Below, one piece after another: positions 1 through 9,456 of a stretch of 32,063 bases of DNA. Source of the stretch: Actinomycetota bacterium (GTDB taxonomy: Bacteria > Actinomycetota > Actinomycetes > Nanopelagicales > Nanopelagicaceae); NCBI GenBank assembly GCA_009700405.1, contig WLMD01000003.1, positions 1 to 32,063 on the forward strand, read 5' to 3'. Made by a program: the position numbers and the translations under genes. How positions within the stretch are numbered: the first letter of the stretch is position 1; every line of letters begins with the position of its first letter. The notes below the pieces were generated by a model. The model was not told the DNA's origin and ran no database searches. It saw only the letters and a program-made list of their open reading frames with translations.

Positions 1-857
1 AGGAGATCTCGGTTGTTGACGTCTTGCAAGAGCATTTGCCCGATACCAGGCAGAGCAAAAACATTCTCGACAATGATTGCTTCAACTATCAGGGTTGCCA
101 TCTGCATACCCAGCACAGAGATGACGGGGATCATTGCATTGCGCACACCGTGTTTGCGCAATGCTTGCACGCGCGTAAGTCCTGTTGCCCGGGCAGTGCG
201 GAAGTAATCTTGTTGCAAAGTGTCGATTGTGGCACTGCGCGCAAAGCGCATGAGTACGGCGCCTTGACCTAATGCGAGTGTAAAGACAGGCAGCGCCATT
301 GATTTGAATGCAATTCCGGGTTCGCTCCAACCACCTTCGGGAAACCCTCCAGCAGGTAGGACTTGCCAGACGACTGCAAAGAAAGTTGAGATCAGTAAAC
401 CGGTCCAAAAAGTAGGAACAGCAATTCCGAATTGACTCATCGCAGAAGTTGCTACGCCGTCCATGCGGCGATATCGCAATGCGGCATACATTCCAAGTGG
501 TATCGAGACCAACACTGCCAAAACAGAAGCCATGATGACAAGTGGCACAGTGACTGTGGCTTTTTGTGCAATCTCTGCAGTGATATCTGCGCCGCTGAGA
601 ATTGATATTCCGAGATCACCATGTAATGCGTGGGATAGCCAATCCCAGTACTGGGCAAGTAGTGAGCGATCAATTCCCAATTCATGGCGCAGTGTTGCAA
701 GAGCCTCAGGTGTTGCTTGAATTCCAAGTTTTGCTTGAGCGAGATCGCCAGGAAGTAAGCGAAGCATTGAGAAAACAATCGCTGAAGAAACTACCAGCGA
801 AGAAATAAAAAGGAAGAGACGGCGAGCGCCGAATACAACAATATTCACGCTCGCCAT
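1..857 (-). CDS. ABC transporter permease, DppB/OppB-like (3' end cut off by window edge)
   Basis: Reverse-strand frame open from ATG at 857 to the window edge; RBS-like AGGAGGAG just upstream. Translation starts MASVNIVVFGARRLFLFISSLVVSSAIVFSMLRLLPGD and contains VPTFWTGLLISTFFAVVWQVLPAGG and a permease loop YFRTARATGLTRVQALRKHGVRNAMIPVISVLG. Absent from the ORF track because no stop codon lies in the window. Confidence 0.9.
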   Translation of the reverse strand, partial: MASVNIVVFGARRLFLFISSLVVSSAIVFSMLRLLPGDLAQAKLGIQATPEALATLRHELGIDRSLLAQYWDWLSHALHGDLGISILSGADITAEIAQKATVTVPLVIMASVLAVLVSIPLGMYAALRYRRMDGVATSAMSQFGIAVPTFWTGLLISTFFAVVWQVLPAGGFPEGGWSEPGIAFKSMALPVFTLALGQGAVLMRFARSATIDTLQQDYFRTARATGLTRVQALRKHGVRNAMIPVISVLGMQMATLIVEAIIVENVFALPGIGQMLLQDVNNRDL

Positions 858-894
858 CTCCTCCTATTCGATATGAGTACCTATCCTATGCGGG

Positions 895-2403
895 CTACTT
901 AGTCTTCACAATCGGAGCTACGAAGTAAGACATGCCTAATGAGCTGGCAGGAATTCTCGAGATCTTATTTGTGACGACCTGGGTATTTGGCAGCAGGAAT
1001 AGCCAATCGCTCGCTGAATCAACAGCTAGCTGACGACCGACCTTCTTGAGCAAGGCAATGCGTTCTGCATCTGTTGCAGCTTCGTCAGCGGCCTTGAGCC
1101 AACCTTGAACCTGTGTGTTGTTGTAATGGAAGTAGTAATCCTTATTTCCATAGATGGCAAGGTCATGTGGCTCAACGTGAGCCACAATTGTCATGTCATA
1201 TTCTCCCTTGATGAAGACTCGATCAATCCATTCGCCCCAACCAACAGGGTTGATTGTGACGGCGATGCCGACCTTCTTCAATGAAGCTTGAATGAACTCA
1301 GATGAAGCTGTTGCGTATCCAATTGGTGGTACTTCAAGCGTGAGCTTGAATCCATTTGCATAGCCAGCTGCAGCAAGCAGGGCCTTTGAATTAGCAACGT
1401 TGTATGGAGCTAATCCTGTGAGATCTTCAAACCAAGGATCTGTTGGTGGAACGAAGGATCCGATGGCCTTGCCATATCCCGACCATGCAGTCTTGATAAG
1501 TGCCTTGTGATCAATCGCTTCGCGAATTGCAAGACGTACCTTTGGGTTGCTTAGGTATTTATTATCATTGTTCATGCTCATTGTGACTTCAGCATTTGTG
1601 CTGCCTTCGATGACCTTGAATCTATTGTCAGATGCGAAAGTCTTTAAAATCTCTGGAGCTTGAACCGTTGTAAGTACATCTACTTGACCTGAAAGAAATG
1701 CGTTGTTGAGTGCATTTGGATCAGCAATGTATTTGAAGACAACTGTCTTTGCGCGTCCCTTAACGCCACGGTACTTGTCATTGCGCTCAAGAGTGATGCT
1801 TGAACCGCGGTTCCACTTAGAGAATACATATGGACCAGTTCCGTTTGCTGTAGCTGCGAGATTTGTTGCACCCTTCTTCAATACAACGCCAACTTGGCCG
1901 GTGAGATTGAAGAGGAAGCTGTTATCGCGGTTCTTTAAAGTGACAACGGCAGTTGAAGCGTTAGGTGCTGTAATTGAAACAACATTTCCAAATTGTGCTT
2001 TGAATGGATTTGTTGAATCTGCGGCAGTCACACGCTCGTAACTCCACACAACATCAGCAGAGGTAAATGCTGCACCGTCATGGAATTTAGCTGTTGCAAG
2101 TTTAAATGTGTAGACAGTTCCATCTGTGGAGATTGTGTACGACTTAGCTAAGTTAGGAACGATTACACCTTTATCTGTAATACGTACCAAACTCTCATAG
2201 ACGTTATCAAGCAAAACTTGTGGGATAGGTGCACCAGCTGTGCCAGTGAGATCCAAGCTTGTTGGCTCAAGATCCAAACCTAATGTGATGGTGGCATTCG
2301 GATCAGGTTTAGTGAACGCTGCGCTCGATTGCGGGATCGCGAAACTAATCAAACCGGCAACAAGCACGGTTGGGATGAGTAGGCGAGTGAAAGTTCTTTT
2401 CAT
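895..2403 (-). CDS. Peptide/oligopeptide ABC transporter substrate-binding protein, family 5
   Basis: 502 aa ORF with signal peptide MKRTFTRLLIPTVLVAGLISFAIPQSSAA and family 5 style features (ARSYTIS-type region, KFHDGAAFTSADVVWSYERV, GTGPYVFSKWNRGSSITLERNDKYRG). RBS AAAGGAG upstream; directly upstream of the DppB-like gene on the same strand. Confidence 0.92.
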   Translation of the reverse strand: MKRTFTRLLIPTVLVAGLISFAIPQSSAAFTKPDPNATITLGLDLEPTSLDLTGTAGAPIPQVLLDNVYESLVRITDKGVIVPNLAKSYTISTDGTVYTFKLATAKFHDGAAFTSADVVWSYERVTAADSTNPFKAQFGNVVSITAPNASTAVVTLKNRDNSFLFNLTGQVGVVLKKGATNLAATANGTGPYVFSKWNRGSSITLERNDKYRGVKGRAKTVVFKYIADPNALNNAFLSGQVDVLTTVQAPEILKTFASDNRFKVIEGSTNAEVTMSMNNDNKYLSNPKVRLAIREAIDHKALIKTAWSGYGKAIGSFVPPTDPWFEDLTGLAPYNVANSKALLAAAGYANGFKLTLEVPPIGYATASSEFIQASLKKVGIAVTINPVGWGEWIDRVFIKGEYDMTIVAHVEPHDLAIYGNKDYYFHYNNTQVQGWLKAADEAATDAERIALLKKVGRQLAVDSASDWLFLLPNTQVVTNKISRIPASSLGMSYFVAPIVKTK

Positions 2404-2494
2404 AGCGGGGGGATTCTCCTTTAGGTGTCCGAGTGGGTACTAAGTAGAGATAAAACAGGTAAAACACCCATAAGACAAGCAATTAATGGCCACT

Positions 2495-2521
2495 TTGACC
2501 TTGTTTTTACATCGTTACAAT
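2495..2521 (+). promoter_or_regulatory. Possible sigma70-type promoter (TTGACC - 15 nt - TACAAT)
   Basis: TTGACC at 2495-2500 and TACAAT at 2516-2521 in the divergent intergenic region; spacer of 15 nt is shorter than ideal. Sequence match only. Confidence 0.25.
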
Positions 2522-2680
2522 TCCGTTATAACTCCAATTTGCATGCAGTTTCTATTCAATTCAACTCCGACATCACCCCTGATTGGAGTTTCCAAATGTC
2601 CATATAGCGGATAGATTTACCCAGTTATTAACCAGCGTCGGTGCCCTGAGGTGCCTGGACGCATGCGAAAAGGAGTGTAA

Positions 2681-3664
2681 GTGCCCAAGAGCGTGAAAGA
2701 TGCTGCACTTATAGAGCCTGCAAAGATCGAAGGCGAAGAAGTAACCCTACGCACGCCTAAGCAAATTGCGCTTGCTCGATTTAAGCGCAACAAGGTCGGA
2801 CCATATTCATTATACGTTTCTCTCTTTTTTATCCTTGCTGCCTTTTTTGCTCCTGTCATTACGCACTTGTGGGGTTTGAGTTCCACCGACATTTACACAG
2901 ACGGTTTAGATGAGTTTGCACTTCCAACTGGCGGTTTCGGTGGAATCTCCTGGCAGCACCCATTTGGCCTTGAACCTGGTGCTGGTCGCGATGTTTTCTC
3001 CATGCTTCTCTACGGATCACGTATTTCATTTACCGTTGCCCTCGTTACCTCTGTTGCATCCATTGGAATTGGAATGATTGTTGGAATCGCTGGAGGTTTC
3101 TTTAGGGGTCGCATAGATGCCCTCATCGGCCGCTATTCAGATTTCCTTTTTGCTTTCCCTTCCTTCTTTATGATCATTGCCTTGAGTTACCCAATGGTGG
3201 ATCGTGTTGAGAAAACTGGAATTGCGCGCGGTAACAATGCTCGCCTACTAGTACTTATTATCTTCTTCGTATTCTTCGGATGGCCTGGGTTTGCGCGCCT
3301 AATCCGCGCTCAGTCCATGAGTCTTCGTGAACGCGACTTCATCATGGCCGCTCAAGCTCAAGGTGCATCTAACTGGCGAATCATTACTAAAGAGATGCTT
3401 CCAAATCTTTGGCCAACAGCAATTGTTTTTCTCTCGCTCTCACTGCCTGGGTACTTATCAGCAGAAGCAGTCTTTTCTTTTCTCGGCGTCGGAATTCAGC
3501 CGCCAGCCTCAACCTTTGGTCTTGTTCTTTCAGATGCCGTTAAATACTGGAAAGTAGACCCTTCTTATTTGTTCATTCCCAGCGCAATGTTGATCATTAT
3601 TGTTCTGGCGCTCAACTTATTGGGCGATGCAGTACGAGATGCTTTGGATACTAAATCCGAGTAA
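2681..3664 (+). CDS. ABC transporter permease, DppC/OppC-like
   Basis: 327 aa, GTG start with AAAGGAG upstream; membrane-rich, EAA-type loop (MAAQAQGASNWRIITKEMLPNLWPTAIVFLSLSLPGYLSAEAVFSFLGVGIQPP) typical of DppC. Confidence 0.92.
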   Translation: MPKSVKDAALIEPAKIEGEEVTLRTPKQIALARFKRNKVGPYSLYVSLFFILAAFFAPVITHLWGLSSTDIYTDGLDEFALPTGGFGGISWQHPFGLEPGAGRDVFSMLLYGSRISFTVALVTSVASIGIGMIVGIAGGFFRGRIDALIGRYSDFLFAFPSFFMIIALSYPMVDRVEKTGIARGNNARLLVLIIFFVFFGWPGFARLIRAQSMSLRERDFIMAAQAQGASNWRIITKEMLPNLWPTAIVFLSLSLPGYLSAEAVFSFLGVGIQPPASTFGLVLSDAVKYWKVDPSYLFIPSAMLIIIVLALNLLGDAVRDALDTKSE

Positions 3665-3679
3665 ACACTTAAGTTTTTT

Positions 3680-3694
3680 CATTGGGCGCCAATG
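3680..3694. other. Short inverted repeat CATTGG-GCG-CCAATG after the DppC-like gene
   Basis: Perfect 6-bp stem with 3-nt loop, flanked by T-run and A-run; could be a weak terminator/processing hairpin. Confidence 0.35.
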
Positions 3695-3754
3695 GAAAAT
3701 GCATAACCAATATCGCGGCCGCGGTGTTGGACAGTAAAGCAATAGGAGGAATGC

Positions 3755-5512
3755 ATGTCAGTAAATAAACTGACTTCGCGCCGCTGGGTATCTATTACTG
3801 CCGCAACTGCATTAGCAGTGTCGGTAGCAATGGTCAGCGGAGCTAGTCCAGCAAGTGCTGCTGCCGCAAAAGGCGGCACCTTGTACTTCTACACAAATTC
3901 AGAGCAATTCCCTGCACTTGACCCAACAAATATGTACACAGGTCGAGATATCGGATTGTTCGGAACTTACCTTTTCCGCACACTGACTTCTTACAAGATG
4001 GAAGCCGGAAGTGCAGGAACAGAACTAACAGCTGACTTGGCAACCAACACTGGCGTGCCAAGCAACAAAGCAAAGACTTGGAAGTACACACTACGTCCAG
4101 GCGTAACTTGGGAAGATGGATCAGCGATCACTTGCGCAGATCTCAAGTACGGCTTCTCTCGTGCATTTGCACTGGATGTATTTAACGCAGGACCAACGTA
4201 TGCGATTTCTTGGTTAGATATTCCAACACTTGCTGATGGATCATCTGCCTACAAGGGTCCATACAAGAAGACCGGTAAAGCTGCTTACGACAAGGCTGTA
4301 ACGTGCTCGAAGGACAATCGCACGATTACTTACAACCTCAAGCGCTCTGTGCCTGACTTCAACTACTTCGCAAGCTATCCAACAACTGGCCCAATTAAGG
4401 CAAGCGCAGATACTGGCGATAAGTATGACTTGCACCCAATGGCAACAGGTCCATACAAGATCAAGAAGTATGCGATTAATGACGAGCTAACTCTTGTTCG
4501 CAATGACAAGTGGAAGAAGTCTTCTGACCCAATGCGTAAGGCATACCCAGATGACATCGTTATCAAATTGGGCATGAACGAAGATGTAAGAGATGAAGTT
4601 GATATGACTGACCAGATTCCTAACGGAATCAACATGGACGGTTTACAGCCACTCAACAACATCGCTTACTTCAATGACCCAACTAAGGCTAAGCAACGCT
4701 GGAATATCGTTGATCCATTTGTTACTTACCTAACAGCCAATAACTCAGCTGGTCACTTGGATTGCCTACTTGTTCGCAAAGCAGTCTTCTTTGCTTATGA
4801 CAACCAATCACTCATTGACCTCTCCGGTGGTCTTAAGTACTACGGCGTAATGGGCGATAACATCGTCAAGCCAAACCTAGGAATGGACTATGCGCCAACT
4901 AAGGGAAATATTCACGATCCGAACTTCAAGATCGGTGGAAACCCTGAGTACGCAAAGACTCTTCTAGAGCAGGCTAAGACTGCATGTCCTGATGCTTACG
5001 ATCGTGCAACAAATCCTGCAAAGGGCTTGAAGTACTACCGTGCAGATACAGCGACAAATAAGAAGTCAGCAGTTCTCGTTGAAGCAGCACTTAAAAAGGC
5101 AGGTTTCGTAATCGAAACTGTTTACAAGCCAGCCGGTACCTACAATGCAAACCTCGTTGAGTACAAGAGTCAGACTGACTTCTTGGCTTCAGGTTGGGCA
5201 GCAGACTGGGCCAACGCTTCGACTGTTATCCCTGAAATGTGGGGAAATGGTTGCTGTAACTACACCAAGAACGAAAAGACTCCAGAATATGCTCCATTCA
5301 TCGCTAAGGTAAATAAAGCCTTATCGGAACTAGATCGCAAGAAGCAGGCCACAATGTGGCACGAGCTCTCGCAATATGGAATGGATCAGTACTGGTATAT
5401 CCGTACCGTATTTGGTAAAGATCAAGCAACATGGGGATCTAAAATCGGTGGCATGACAGAATGGAAGCCATTCTCTCAGGCAATCTATAACGACCTCTAC
5501 ATCAAGCAGTAA
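3755..5512 (+). CDS. Peptide ABC transporter substrate-binding protein, family 5
   Basis: 585 aa; RBS AGGAGG; signal peptide ending SGASPASAAAA; family 5 features (TWKYTLRPGVTWEDGSAITCADLKYGFSRAF, MATGPYKIKKYAINDELTLVRNDKW). Confidence 0.93.
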   Translation: MSVNKLTSRRWVSITAATALAVSVAMVSGASPASAAAAKGGTLYFYTNSEQFPALDPTNMYTGRDIGLFGTYLFRTLTSYKMEAGSAGTELTADLATNTGVPSNKAKTWKYTLRPGVTWEDGSAITCADLKYGFSRAFALDVFNAGPTYAISWLDIPTLADGSSAYKGPYKKTGKAAYDKAVTCSKDNRTITYNLKRSVPDFNYFASYPTTGPIKASADTGDKYDLHPMATGPYKIKKYAINDELTLVRNDKWKKSSDPMRKAYPDDIVIKLGMNEDVRDEVDMTDQIPNGINMDGLQPLNNIAYFNDPTKAKQRWNIVDPFVTYLTANNSAGHLDCLLVRKAVFFAYDNQSLIDLSGGLKYYGVMGDNIVKPNLGMDYAPTKGNIHDPNFKIGGNPEYAKTLLEQAKTACPDAYDRATNPAKGLKYYRADTATNKKSAVLVEAALKKAGFVIETVYKPAGTYNANLVEYKSQTDFLASGWAADWANASTVIPEMWGNGCCNYTKNEKTPEYAPFIAKVNKALSELDRKKQATMWHELSQYGMDQYWYIRTVFGKDQATWGSKIGGMTEWKPFSQAIYNDLYIKQ

Positions 5513-5523
5513 GTAGTTGATTG

Positions 5524-5561
5524 AAGTTGCCAGATAGCCCTTAGGGGCTATCTGGCAACTT
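5524..5561 (+). terminator. Strong intercistronic hairpin between SBP and DppB-like genes (attenuator / mRNA-stabilising or partial terminator)
   Basis: AAGTTGCCAGATAGCCC-TTAG-GGGCTATCTGGCAACTT: perfect 17-bp stem, 4-nt loop, followed by AACTATTTT. Confidence 0.7.
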
Positions 5562-5617
5562 AACTATTTTCACAAATTTGTATTACCACGAGAGATATAG
5601 AAGGAGCGAAGCAAGAA

Positions 5618-6622
5618 ATGCTGAAGTACATAAGCCGGCGACTCCTCTACACCGTGATTCTTTTGCTTTTAGTAAGCCTCTCAATTTTCTATATCTTTGA
5701 CCTTATTCCTGTTGATCCGGCTCGATTAGTATGTTCAAAATCGTGCACAACTGCTTTAGTTGAAGCTAATCGCCATCGGTTAGGGCTGGATGTTTCAGTT
5801 CTCGAACAATGGTGGCGCTTTATTCAAGGGTTATTCCAGGGTCGCACCTATGGCGAAGGCGGCATCAAAGATATCTATTGCGGTGCTCCATCATTCGGCT
5901 ACTCATTTAATCGCCATGCATGCGTCTCAACCATCATGGCTGAAGCATTTCCAATCACTTTAAGCCTCACAATCGGAGCATTCATCATGTGGCTCTCGAT
6001 TGGTATCTCGTTAGGTATTTTGGCAGCACGGAAAAAGGGAAAATTCGCCGACAGAGCAAGTACCGCCTTTGTGCTAATCGGAACATCTCTTCCAACTTTT
6101 ATTACAGGCATCATGGTTGTGCTATTTATAGTTCTCAAGTTCCACTTGGTTAATCCCTTGGAACTCGGTGATTGGCAAAATCCGTTCACTAATCCACTTG
6201 GATGGTTGAGGACTTTCTTCTTCCCATGTGCAACGCTAGCGATTGCCTACGCAGCCACATATACGAGGTTTACTCGTTCTAATATTTTAGAAATCAGCAC
6301 CGAAGATTACATTCGTACAGCACGAGCAAAAGGATTGAGCGAAAAAGTAATTCTTAGAAAGCACACTTTGCGCGCAGCGCTAGCTCCAATCGTGACAATT
6401 GCTGGCCTAGATTTTGCAGGACTGCTAGGTGGCGCAATTATTACTGAAGGAATTTTTGGCTTATCTGGCCTTGGCAAGTTGAGTATCAAAGCTGTCACCC
6501 AGACATATGACTTACCGATTATCGTTGCGACAACTCTTGTTGGTTCTGCTTTTGTGGTCATTATGAACCTTATTGTGGATGTTGCTTACGCCTACATAGA
6601 TCCTCGGGTGCGCACAACATGA
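5618..6622 (+). CDS. ABC transporter permease, DppB/OppB-like
   Basis: 334 aa; N-terminal MLKYISRRLLYTVILLLLVSLSIFYIFDLIPVDPA; EAA-type loop YIRTARAKGLSEKVILRKHTLRAALAPIVTIAGLD. Confidence 0.93.
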   Translation: MLKYISRRLLYTVILLLLVSLSIFYIFDLIPVDPARLVCSKSCTTALVEANRHRLGLDVSVLEQWWRFIQGLFQGRTYGEGGIKDIYCGAPSFGYSFNRHACVSTIMAEAFPITLSLTIGAFIMWLSIGISLGILAARKKGKFADRASTAFVLIGTSLPTFITGIMVVLFIVLKFHLVNPLELGDWQNPFTNPLGWLRTFFFPCATLAIAYAATYTRFTRSNILEISTEDYIRTARAKGLSEKVILRKHTLRAALAPIVTIAGLDFAGLLGGAIITEGIFGLSGLGKLSIKAVTQTYDLPIIVATTLVGSAFVVIMNLIVDVAYAYIDPRVRTT

Positions 6623-7650
6623 GTAAATTTCTAGAAGTTAAAAACCTTTCAGTCTCTTTTCCAACAGAAGACGGGCTCGTTAAGGCTTCCAATGATGTTT
6701 CATACTCTGTCGATCTCGGAGAAACACTGGCAATAGTCGGTGAGTCCGGTTCAGGAAAATCTGTATCTAACCTGGCAATCATGGGATTGCATAATCCTAC
6801 GATGACTCAGATTTCTGGCAGTGCTTGGCTCAATCTTCCAGATGGTCCGATAGATGTAATTTCTGCACCAGCAGAGAAAGTAAGACGTCTTCGTGGCAAA
6901 GTGATGTCGATGATTTTTCAGGATCCAATGTCAGCGCTTCATCCGTATTATTCTGTCGGCAATCAAATTGCAGAAGCGTGGTCGTTGTATAACGATGGCT
7001 CAAAGCGTGATGGAATGGCACGAGCTGCCGAAATGCTGGATCTAGTCGGAATCCCAAGCGCTAAAGATCGAGTCAAGGATTTCCCGCATCAATTCTCTGG
7101 CGGCATGCGCCAAAGAGTAATGATTGCGATGGCATTGGTAAATAACCCTTCGTTGCTTATCGCGGATGAGCCAACCACGGCTCTTGACGTAACAGTTCAG
7201 TCGCAAATTCTAAAACTTATTCAAGAGATTCAAAAAGAATTTAATATGGCTGTCATTTTAATTACTCACGATCTAGGTGTTGTTGCCGAAGTCGCCGATA
7301 AAGTATGCGTTATGTATGGCGGAAAGATCGTTGAAAATGCAGGTATTGATGAGATTTTCTACAGGTCTCAACATCCATACACAATTGGACTTCTTGATTC
7401 AATTCCACGTGTTGATAAGTTGGGCAGCCACAGATTGAAAGCAATCCCAGGTCAACCACCTTCTCTCATCGGACTGCCAACTGGATGTGCATTTGCTCCG
7501 CGATGTGAATTTGTTTCCCAAGTTGCTGGCTCCCTTTGCACGACTCAAAATCCAGATTTATCTGAGAAAACCACTGGTCATTTCTCTCGCTGCTTCTTGG
7601 AGCCAGAACAAATAGTGACTCTTACAGGAAGAAAGGCCAGTGCTAAATGA
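6619..7650 (+). CDS. Peptide ABC transporter ATP-binding protein, DppD/OppD-like
   Basis: Walker A GESGSGKS, signature FSGGMRQR, Walker [14 protein letters not shown]-terminal oligopeptide-type [11 protein letters not shown]; 4-bp ATGA overlap with upstream gene. Confidence 0.95.
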   Translation: MSKFLEVKNLSVSFPTEDGLVKASNDVSYSVDLGETLAIVGESGSGKSVSNLAIMGLHNPTMTQISGSAWLNLPDGPIDVISAPAEKVRRLRGKVMSMIFQDPMSALHPYYSVGNQIAEAWSLYNDGSKRDGMARAAEMLDLVGIPSAKDRVKDFPHQFSGGMRQRVMIAMALVNNPSLLIADEPTTALDVTVQSQILKLIQEIQKEFNMAVILITHDLGVVAEVADKVCVMYGGKIVENAGIDEIFYRSQHPYTIGLLDSIPRVDKLGSHRLKAIPGQPPSLIGLPTGCAFAPRCEFVSQVAGSLCTTQNPDLSEKTTGHFSRCFLEPEQIVTLTGRKASAK

Positions 7651-8636
7651 GCTCTGACAACATTCTCGAGCTCCAAGGCCTTAAGAAACATTTCAAGGTG
7701 CATAGTACATTCGGTCGCGGTAAAACTGTCGTTAAGGCCGTAGATGGCATTGACTTGGTAGTTGGCCGTGGCGAAACCGTTGGTTTAGTGGGTGAATCCG
7801 GCTGCGGAAAAACTACTGTCGGTCGCACCGTGATGAAAATCTATGAGCCTACTGATGGCAAGATTATTTTTGACGGTGTCGACATTACAGATTTAAAGCG
7901 ACGAGATATGAAGGCCTACCGCTCGAAGATGCAGATGATCTTCCAGGACCCTTTTTCATCATTAAACCCTCGCCATACTGTTGGAACCATCATTGAAGCT
8001 GCCTACATCATTCATAAGACCGAGCCAATTGGTGGTCGCACTAAGGCGATTCAAAATTTATTAGAGCGCGTGGGATTAAACCCTGAACACATCAATCGTT
8101 TTCCTCACGAGTTTTCAGGTGGCCAGCGCCAAAGAATTGGTATCGCGCGCGCATTGGCACTGACACCAAAACTCATCGTTGCGGACGAACCAGTTTCAGC
8201 TTTGGATGTTTCAATTCAAGCCCAAGTTGTTAACCTCTTAGATGATTTGCAAAAAGAATTAGGGCTTTCCTATTTATTCGTAGCTCATGATCTGTCGGTT
8301 GTTCAACACATTTCTGATCGAGTTGTTGTGATGTATCTCGGTAAAGTAATGGAGATTGCTACAACTACCGAGCTCTTTGCAAACCCACGTCATCCATACA
8401 CAAAGGCGCTTCTATCAGCGGTACCGATTCCAGATCCAATCATTGAACGCCAACGTGAGCGAATTATCCTTACAGGTGATTTGCCGAGCCCAGCGAACCC
8501 ACCAGCAGGGTGCGTATTTAGTACACGCTGCTGGAAGGTGCAAGATCGCTGTGTGAGTGAAGCGCCGATTCCGGTACAGATTTCACCAAATCACACTTTG
8601 GCTTGTCACTTCCCGGAACCAGCAGGCAAACTGTAA
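7647..8636 (+). CDS. Peptide ABC transporter ATP-binding protein, DppF/OppF-like
   Basis: Walker [10 protein letters not shown], signature [17 protein letters not shown], Walker [14 protein letters not shown]-terminal [19 protein letters not shown] overlap with upstream gene. Confidence 0.95.
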   Translation: MSSDNILELQGLKKHFKVHSTFGRGKTVVKAVDGIDLVVGRGETVGLVGESGCGKTTVGRTVMKIYEPTDGKIIFDGVDITDLKRRDMKAYRSKMQMIFQDPFSSLNPRHTVGTIIEAAYIIHKTEPIGGRTKAIQNLLERVGLNPEHINRFPHEFSGGQRQRIGIARALALTPKLIVADEPVSALDVSIQAQVVNLLDDLQKELGLSYLFVAHDLSVVQHISDRVVVMYLGKVMEIATTTELFANPRHPYTKALLSAVPIPDPIIERQRERIILTGDLPSPANPPAGCVFSTRCWKVQDRCVSEAPIPVQISPNHTLACHFPEPAGKL

Positions 8637-8643
8637 GAGTTTC

Positions 8644-9180
8644 TTACTTAAGCGTTCCTGTTAGTCCCACCAAAGATGCACCGGCGGTTACAGAGATCTT
8701 GTACTCGTCTCCAACTTTTGAATTACAGGCGATTGCGTAATTGAAAGATAGTTTGCCGCCTGCTGCGAGTGGCTCCGTTGGCGAACCATCAATCCCATTG
8801 TCACCATCGAGGACATCTACGCACGACTGTCCATTCGATGTGCTCGTGATAATAAACTGGGTAACATCTAAATCAGTGGTTCCCCCATTTTCAATGGAAA
8901 CTTCAAAGCGATTGGCCACCTGTCCGGGAACAAAGTTAGAAGCGTAGTCGCCAGGTTTGAAGGACCTAGGTTGAGTAATCGTTACGCTCACGCCATTGCC
9001 TAGATCAAGAGGCGTTCCGAAATCTAGAGTCACTTCAGGTGCTTGGGTAACAGCTGATTCCGAAGGCGCAGCACTTGGTGAGTCATTGAGTCCAGGAGTT
9101 TTCTTCGCACAACCGGTCACAGCAAGAAGAGCTGCAAGTGTGAGAACAGAAATTTTAGTGGTGGTGGTTTTGCTAAACAT
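8644..9180 (-). CDS. Small lipoprotein (DUF4352-like)
   Basis: 178 aa with type II signal peptide/lipobox LAVTGC; the rest is beta-rich and secreted, with FEVSIENGGTTDLDVTQFIITS. Family assignment is tentative. Confidence 0.75.
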   Translation of the reverse strand: MFSKTTTTKISVLTLAALLAVTGCAKKTPGLNDSPSAAPSESAVTQAPEVTLDFGTPLDLGNGVSVTITQPRSFKPGDYASNFVPGQVANRFEVSIENGGTTDLDVTQFIITSTSNGQSCVDVLDGDNGIDGSPTEPLAAGGKLSFNYAIACNSKVGDEYKISVTAGASLVGLTGTLK

Positions 9181-9456
9181 GTGAACCCCTAGTCTCGGTC
9201 GCCATCGTGAATTTTCACAGCGGCGGTTTCATAACAATGACCTATCGATAGTGCGAAATCTTAGCAAAGGATGTACCAATCCTCTCAATATGAGGTATTT
9301 TTCATCATTTTCTGAGTACTGCAAATGGGGCTGAAACAGACCTGGTGGGTAACAATCTGCTAAATAAAGTAGTGATTGGGCAAAAAACAACCTTGCTTTA
9401 CCTTTGCTCATGCTTAGATTCCTGCAGAGTTATCCATATATCTGGAAGTTGATCTC

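Noticed and set aside
82-778. Minus-strand ORFs 82..408 and 452..778 and plus-strand ORFs in 13-808
   Set aside because: They lie in wrong frames of the DppB-like permease (1-857, minus), whose frame is open throughout and clearly homologous.
3714-3723. Palindrome CGCGGCCGCG (contains NotI site)
   Set aside because: Short self-complementary GC run; no supporting context beyond proximity to the SBP gene.
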